DNA from: Bradysia coprophila
Lineage: Eukaryota; Arthropoda; Insecta; Diptera; Sciaridae
DNA length: 64,000 nucleotides
Assembly (NCBI RefSeq): GCF_014529535.1
Contig: NW_023503572.1
Span: forward strand, 372,001-436,000
Direction of reading: 5' to 3'
Numbering within the stretch: position 1 is the stretch's first letter; the number at the start of each line of letters is the position of its first letter. This document shows positions 58,229 to 64,000 of this stretch, in pieces. The notes under the pieces were generated by a model. The model was not told where the DNA came from and did not search any database. It worked only from the letters and a program-made list of their open reading frames with translations. The translations under genes were made by a program, and so were the position numbers.

Positions 58229-58739
58229 TAATGGATTTTACATGCTGAGAGAAAGTAGTGAAACATGAAAAGTACGGTTTTCGACGCATGTAGCATGTAA
58301 ATGAAATGAGCAGGTTATACACAAAATTTGCTGAAGTTTTTTTTTAATAAGAAGATTTTCTCAAAGCGAGACCAGAATAAGGGACCCGAAATCTTACAGC
58401 TTTCTACAAAAGTTAGTGTTAAATTCTTTAATTAACTGAAGCCTGACTGAACATATTCAACATAGTCCAGTGCCGAACTGGCTGTCAAAAAGAACTTCGG
58501 GGAAAACATGAAAAGCCCGTCATACCGGGATGATAATAGTTTCTCCCGAAAGCATAAAGCGTATTTTATGTATGATTTTCAATTCTTTGATCAAAACATA
58601 TTTTTTCCGAAATTTTTCGCAAGAGTTTGCTTCGCTTAGTCAAAATATATTAAGGAAGTCACTTATTAATCACTGAAAAAAATGTGAAATAACAAGTGTG
58701 AGCGAAGCGAGCAAAACTTATTTAGATCCAGAAATTGTA

Positions 58740-59140
58740 TCATTATTTGTGGGTGGGTCAATTAGGGTTTTAGAGTTATTTTGTGAATGGTGGCAGATAG
58801 AGAGTTACTTTCTTCGGCAAAGTCTCAGAGTTTAATGAGTAGAACATATGCCAAAAATGTCAAAAATTGGAAATAGGTGGGTCAATTAGGGTTTTAGAGC
58901 TATTTCTTGAATGGTTGCAGATAGAGTTACTTTCTTCGTCAAATTTTCGATTTTCGTCAAATTTTCAAACTTCGTCAAATTTTCGATTTTCGTCAAATTT
59001 TCAATTTTCGTCAAGTTTTTCAATATTCATTATTTTGTCAAATTTTCGAATTTCGTTAAATTTTTGATTTTTGTCAAATCTTCGAATTTCGTCAAATTTT
59101 CAAATTTTGTCAAATTTTCAAATTTTGTCAAATTTTCTCA
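58740..59140 (+). repeat. Repeat leader plus TTTTCGTCAAA minisatellite
   Basis: GGGTCAATTAGGGTTTTAGA occurs twice (about 58756 and 58879), each followed by GAATGG(T/G)(T/G)GCAGATAGAG. The second runs into TCGTCAAATTTTCGATTTT units to about 59140, the same architecture as 48120-48704. A CATTTGCGTAACG block follows at about 59150. Confidence 0.75.
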
Positions 59141-59159
59141 TCATCTGCCATTTGCGTAA

Positions 59160-60263
59160 CGAAGCTGAAAGCGTCAACTCTAGCGATATCATTCATTTTA
59201 GAAATTGTACTTCATAACTGCGTCAAACTTTTCTCGAAGAGATTTTTGTTGGGATTTAGTAGTTTGACAACTTTTAAAAACGTCTGCCAAAATTTGATGC
59301 AGGGTATTCTGAATGTGACTGTTTTCAGAAATTGATGCAAAATATTTATTCAAATATTCATTGCGATAGTTCGGTAAAACATATTGATAGATTGAAAGTA
59401 CAATTAAAAATTTGTTAAGCGCGCCGCAGGCGTTTTTTTTTGTATAGACGATTTATAAATTTCAATATGTCATTCCGGTCAAATCTTGAAGAAAATTTCG
59501 GACATTTCGGACAAGTGGGACGCCTGGTTTTCAATGAAGCTTGAGATAAAAAACCAAATCCAATTCAAAGAAGACAAAAAAATTGACATTTGAATTGTAC
59601 GATTCTATCATCGTAATAGAAATCGTAATTGACAAATAAAAATTGACTTTATCTACGTAAATTTGCATGAATTGGTCTTGTTACGCAAAAAGAACCAAAT
59701 TCTTAAAAATTCTTTAAAAATAATAAACCTAGTTTGAAATTTTTGCAAGGTCACTTTTTTCACGCGGCCACCATCATGGCTTCATGGTAGAAACTCGATT
59801 TGAAGAATGTCTTGGCCAGAAATATGTCACAAAGTTCTATGATTCTTTCTCCTCTCCCATGCCTTCGTTTCATTTTTTATAAACGTTCTCTCTCCCACTC
59901 TTACATGTGGACGTTATTATTGCATGACACCTATGTTAAAAGCCAGTTTCTTATCAGTTACAACGAAAATTTACTCGCAATTTCCTGACATCAAATTCAT
60001 CCGACTACAGGTAATTAAAAAAAAACGTTTGATTAAAATCAATCAGTGCTTGTCGTAGCTTTGTCGTTTGGATAACATTTAGTTATTTTCGTGTGTTGCG
60101 AGTGTGTTGAGACGATACTCTGCTATGTGCAATGCTGGAGAACTACGATAACTGCAAAAAGCGTCTCAACCACAGATGTGAACTGAGGCGCGGCGAGAAA
60201 TTAATTAGAATTAAAATTGAGCAAACATCAAAGGAGCGCGTGTGTACCTAGACTGCCACGACA
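59160..60263. other. No gene; probable 5' region of the fucosyltransferase gene
   Basis: Short frames only. Bases 60060-60263 are less AT-rich and probably form the leader of the gene at 60264. No TATA element is evident. Confidence 0.35.
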
Positions 60264-61352
60264 ATGAGCGTTAAGATATTAAGATTACATCAGCGATACT
60301 TTGCTGCCGTGCTCATTACAACGACCATTATCCTCGTCTATGCATACCTACCCCCCGATCCAGAGCCCCCAGATCTATCACGAGGTATTCTGGCACCGAA
60401 ATCAAAGCCCGTTATTGTCCAGCCGGGCGGCGGTATAGGTAATCAGCTATTCCAATTTGCGGCCGCTTATTCTTTGGCAAAACGGAGAAATTCCGATCTG
60501 TACATTTGCGTGCCTAGCAACTGGGAAAGTTCCATGGACAGTGAGTTTTTGTTGAAATTCTACGCGACGGATCGATCATATCTGTTGTCGGCATTTAACA
60601 TATTGTATCAACAAACTGTCATCGGGACTGAAACTGGTTGCAAAGAAATGGCTGATCTCGCTGGTGTGAATGCGACGGAAAAGTGGTACGTGAATGAAAG
60701 AACGATTTTGGATATTGGCAATATACCCAAGGATCAAGTGGTGCATGTGGATGGTTGTCTCGAGTCGGAAATATTTTTCAAACCGTTTGAAAGCGAAGTC
60801 ATTCGTCAGTTTTCGTTGAAAAATCACGTCAGGGAAATGGTGGACCAATCGATTAAGGATTTCGCTTCGATCATATTGTCCACGGACAGTGTAGCCATTC
60901 ACATAAGACGAGGCGATTTTATTTGGGAGAATCGATTAATTCCGATATCGTATTACGAGGCAGCCATTAAGAGGATGAAAATTGAAATGGCCAAAATTGG
61001 TGCAACGACGGACATAACATTCTTTGTATTTTCCGATGATATTGACGCAGTGAAAACGGATTTTCGAAATATGACCGAAAATTTTGTCTTCGTTTCGAAT
61101 AAGGGCTTGTCGCGAGTGGCTGACTTTGTGTTGATGACAATGTGCAAGCACTTGATTGTTGCTAACAGTACGTTTAGTTGGTGGGCGGCCTACCTAAACG
61201 GCAATGAGAAGAAAATTATTATTGCGCCGTTGCCCAAGTTTCCGAAAGATTTTTATGAAAGTCAATGTTTTGACGAATTTTATATGCAAATTTATGGTGG
61301 AAATTTAACGTATCCAGACAAATGGATTACTGTTGATCCGTTTAATAATTAG
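60264..61352 (+). CDS. Alpha-1,2-fucosyltransferase-like enzyme (GT11), single exon
   Basis: A 362-residue type II membrane protein: a short basic N-terminus, one transmembrane segment at residues 13-29, then a Pro-rich stem (PPDPEPPD). The catalytic domain carries GGGIGNQLFQFAAAYSLAK (55-73), DGCLESEIFF (163-172), the GDP-fucose-binding HIRRGDF (213-219), FVFSDD (254-259) and NSTFSWWAAYLNG (301-313), which are the GT11 motifs in order. The predicted site of action is the Golgi lumen, adding fucose in alpha-1,2 linkage to galactose-type acceptors; linkage and acceptor are inferred from the family. N-glycosylation sequons are at NATE, NMTE, NSTF and NLTY. No intron interrupts it. The GGGIGNQ(L/M)FQ and ESExFF forms recall bacterial and nematode members as much as vertebrate ones. 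AATAAA occurs near 61386. Confidence 0.88.
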   Translation: MSVKILRLHQRYFAAVLITTTIILVYAYLPPDPEPPDLSRGILAPKSKPVIVQPGGGIGNQLFQFAAAYSLAKRRNSDLYICVPSNWESSMDSEFLLKFYATDRSYLLSAFNILYQQTVIGTETGCKEMADLAGVNATEKWYVNERTILDIGNIPKDQVVHVDGCLESEIFFKPFESEVIRQFSLKNHVREMVDQSIKDFASIILSTDSVAIHIRRGDFIWENRLIPISYYEAAIKRMKIEMAKIGATTDITFFVFSDDIDAVKTDFRNMTENFVFVSNKGLSRVADFVLMTMCKHLIVANSTFSWWAAYLNGNEKKIIIAPLPKFPKDFYESQCFDEFYMQIYGGNLTYPDKWITVDPFNN

Positions 61353-62280
61353 ACTGTGAGTGTGGGATTTTGTTGTTCTTTTTCGAAATAAAATGTTTGT
61401 TTTTTGGCACGTCCAGTACAACCCTGTTTTATGTTGTTTTTTTGTACTGCGTGGTACATTCAGTGGTGCGTTATGGTGAAACCTATCGATCCCAGTTATA
61501 TCCTCCATAAACAACGACTGGTTAAAGTAACGTATTGGTCGGGTTTTCCTTCATTATTTCCTTTCAAAGCCTGCTGAGCAACAAAGTTGCCGACTCAATC
61601 TTTCGTTTGAAGAAAATCGTATATGTCGTCAGCGCCATCACCTTTTCAGCTGGGGTTTTCGTTTGTAATTATTGGTAGCTATCTTTTGTGCTCTCGAATG
61701 GTGCTACAAAAAAGTTTTGTGCTGCTCGGTCGCCCGGGCACAAAACTACTTTGTTGTGAAAACATGTTGGATTGTATGGTAGACCCCTAGTTGAAAAACT
61801 TTTTCCAAAATTGTGCATGCATCGTGATGCTTGCACAATAGTCAGGCTCCGTTGTGCAAATAACTGAATACTTACACAATAGTCAGAGTTCACTGTACAT
61901 AAATCGTGAACGGTCACTAAGGAAGAAACAGTCGAAATGCCTCCGCCGGTTGAAGTTGAATAAGACGCAAGAAACAAGCTGAAGAAAATGGAAATTAAAA
62001 TCGGTTGCTAAGGAAGAAACAGTCGAACTGCCTCTATCGGTTGAAGTTGAACCAGAATCGGACTCTACGAAAGAAACGTCCCCAGCTCTTGATCCAGTGA
62101 AACATTATAGACTATCAACGAAACAATATCACTATGCATCAAGTATGACAACGGATTGTTCAAAGATGCTGCGAAATATATAATACTCATCTGTAGTAGC
62201 AAAGCGTCAGAATGAGAAGAGTAACTGACGTTTTCCAGTCACCCTCATTCGAAATGTTTTCTTTATGAAGAATCAGTCAA
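61353..62280. other. Intergenic with a duplicated coding-like block
   Basis: After the polyadenylation signal, two copies of a block beginning (A/G)CTAAGGAAGAAACAGTCGAA and ending GGTTGAAGTTGAA lie about 90 bases apart (from about 61915 and 62004). The second continues as an open frame (VAKEETVELP...EPESDSTKETSPALDPVKHYR) to a stop near 62183. No start or family is known; it may be a decayed gene fragment. Confidence 0.35.
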
Positions 62281-62630
62281 AAACACTCAAAGAGTAAAAG
62301 TGACGCAAGTCCCTGGGCATACTTCCAAAACAACTGATATCGCTGTAGGTGACGCATTCTGCGCTTGTACGCAAAAATTGTCAAAGCAAAAATTAGGCCA
62401 AAAAAATTCTAGAAGAAAAATTTTGCGTCACAAAGTGGCAGATGATTCGCCTATTTTTCAATTGTACAATCTTTCAGGACGTATTTTTCCCTATGTTAAC
62501 AATATTCTTAACAGTACATTCTTCAACATCTGCCACTTGTGACGCAACATTTTTTTTGCCTATTTTTTGCTTTGACAATTTTTGCGTACAAACGCAGAAT
62601 GCGTCACCTACAGCGATATCAGTTGGGCAC
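62281..62630. repeat. Inverted pair of GTGACGCAAGT-family repeats
   Basis: AGTGACGCAAGTCCCTGGGC...CTGATATCGCTGTAGGTGACGC...CACAAAGTGGCAGATGA at 62310-62445 is followed by ACATCTGCCACTTGTGACGC...GCGTCACCTACAGCGATATC at 62526-62624 in the opposite sense, making a large imperfect palindrome. Neighbouring bases to 63050 show no gene. Confidence 0.7.
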
Positions 62631-63049
62631 TGTCGTAACCAATAAAAATGTCGTAACTATTTTGAAATAAAATTTTATTAGTCACTTCCGAAAGCTACGA
62701 AATATACGAAAGTTAATTTTTTCTCAAGAAAAATTAAATATTTTGTGTACGTACCGGTACGTACTCTTAATAGGTTAATTAGAGCTAGGATGAATTAGAA
62801 ATGTCAACACTGCTCTGATCCCAACGTACAACAACCACTAGTTCCACTAAGATTGACGGAGAATATGTCAGGTATCGTGGAAATAGCATTTATTTCAGCA
62901 TAAATATCTTTGAACGAAGGCTTAAATAGCTTCACACTTTAAAGAAACAAAATGTTAAGTATTTTTGACCGGTTTGCACTTATGGGACGCGATTTATGAT
63001 TACCGTTGTCACAATGTCTATGGAACCGGTCAAAAATACTTTAAACCAG

Positions 63050-64000
63050 CCGTCAGAGCAGTCGGAGCGTTTGCTGCGACTGAGCCCCGTACGAACCCGT
63101 ACATCTATTGCGCACGTGACCCTAGTTCGTCCGTAGCCCTACTGTTCCCGTAAACGTCGGTAAAGTAAAATTCTTATGAAATTAGTACGTCTTAAAAATT
63201 GCGCATAGCGCAATTACGAAGCCCCGTACGATGTTCCTTTCAAACGTAACACAAACGTATGAGGAAATCCCTCATACGACAATAATCATATGCCACTTTG
63301 TGACGCATTTTTAGCCCCGTACGAAGTACTGGGGGCTTATAAGATTAATATGCCGTTTGTAACAAGTCGAATTGGAAGCAGCAAGTAAGGGCATAGCATT
63401 TGGTTATGTTCATAGATGACGAATCCGCAATAAAACAAGGCATCAGAACAGTCGGAGCGTTTGCTGCGACTTAGCCCCGTACGATCCGTAATCCTATTTC
63501 GTCCGTAACCATAATACGTCCGTAGCCGTAATACGCCCGGAACCCTAATACGTCTACAACCCTCTAATGCGTCTGTTACCAAAATGCAAGTCAAGTTGGG
63601 CATGGTCAAATTTACTGAAAGTGTTCATTTTTAAAATTGCGCATAGCGCAATTACAAAAGCCCGTACGAAGTACCTCTCAAATAAAACCAACAATTTACG
63701 ACATTATTTTATAAACCCAAATTTTTTTGCCAACTTTCTATTGGGTATTCAATTACCTCTCAAATAAAACAAAAACTAGCAAAATCGGTTGAGATTTACT
63801 CGATTTATGTGCAAAAAGCACTTAGGGCCGAGTAGCGGCCTTAGTCCAAGGGCGCAAATTTGAAACTTTTTTTGCCATCATTCTATTCGGCATTCAATTA
63901 TCTCTCAAATGAAACAAAAACTAGCAAAATCGGATGAGATTTACTCGATTTATGTGCAAAAAACACTTAGGGCCGAGTAGCGGCCTTAGTCCAAGGGCCC
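63050..64000 (+). repeat. Composite 145-bp-unit repeat, runs off right edge
   Basis: CAGAGCAGTCGGAGCG and GCCCCGTACGAACCCG open a short first copy. A second begins near 63436 (CAAGGCATCAGAACAGTCGG) after GCCCCGTACGAAGTACTGGG, and includes GCGCATAGCGCAATTAC. Tandem units with GGGCCGAGTA occur at 63826 and 63969, spaced 143 bases, and continue past the edge. Confidence 0.85.

Overview
The window reads as nuclear DNA of a nematoceran dipteran. It is AT-rich, its introns are mostly 44-71 nt with clean GT-AG ends, it has TATA/AATAAA signals, an insect-type multisubstrate deoxynucleoside kinase, an insect GMC oxidoreductase and chymotrypsin-fold protease genes, and a heavy load of LINE, Penelope, PIF/Harbinger and palindromic MITE-like repeats. 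A fungus gnat (Sciaridae) is my best guess, from general impression only; nothing here fixes the species.

Layout. 1-4.5 kb: a retroelement fragment, then a non-coding repeat family built on a ~145-bp tandem unit. 5.1-8.0 kb: a three-exon secreted protein with a 17-residue Asn-x-Asn repeat that looks like a beta-solenoid. 8.5-15.8 kb: a three-layer nested insertion (outer inverted-repeat element, a decayed PIF/Harbinger transposon with transposase and MADF-BESS genes, and a 5'-truncated LINE with ~33-bp target duplications). 16.9-18.1 kb: a frameshifted deoxynucleoside kinase beside an RT remnant. 21.7-23.2 kb: a two-exon S1 protease with an intact triad. 25-33.5 kb: palindromes, LINE and RTE fragments, GCC-rich patches, repeats. 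33.7-39.4 kb: two divergently oriented paralogous serine protease homologues, both catalytically dead. 44.7-46.8 kb: a four-exon GMC oxidoreductase. 47-53.8 kb: Penelope and RTE fragments, minisatellite, repeats. 53.9-57.6 kb: a secreted Gly-Leu-Pro-Ile repeat protein whose 18-codon signal exon lies 3.25 kb upstream of its repeat exon. 60.3-61.4 kb: a single-exon GT11 fucosyltransferase. 62.3-64 kb: repeats again.

The host genes do not form a pathway. Five of the six apparently intact ones encode secreted products and the sixth a Golgi-type enzyme: two repeat proteins, an active protease, two protease homologues, a GMC enzyme (secretion signal not clear) and the fucosyltransferase. The most novel items are the two repeat-protein genes, each recovered by joining a signal-peptide exon to a distant exon across a repeat-filled intron, and a set of unrelated palindromes that share a CGAAG hairpin apex. 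All family assignments are from motif recognition by eye; no database search was run.
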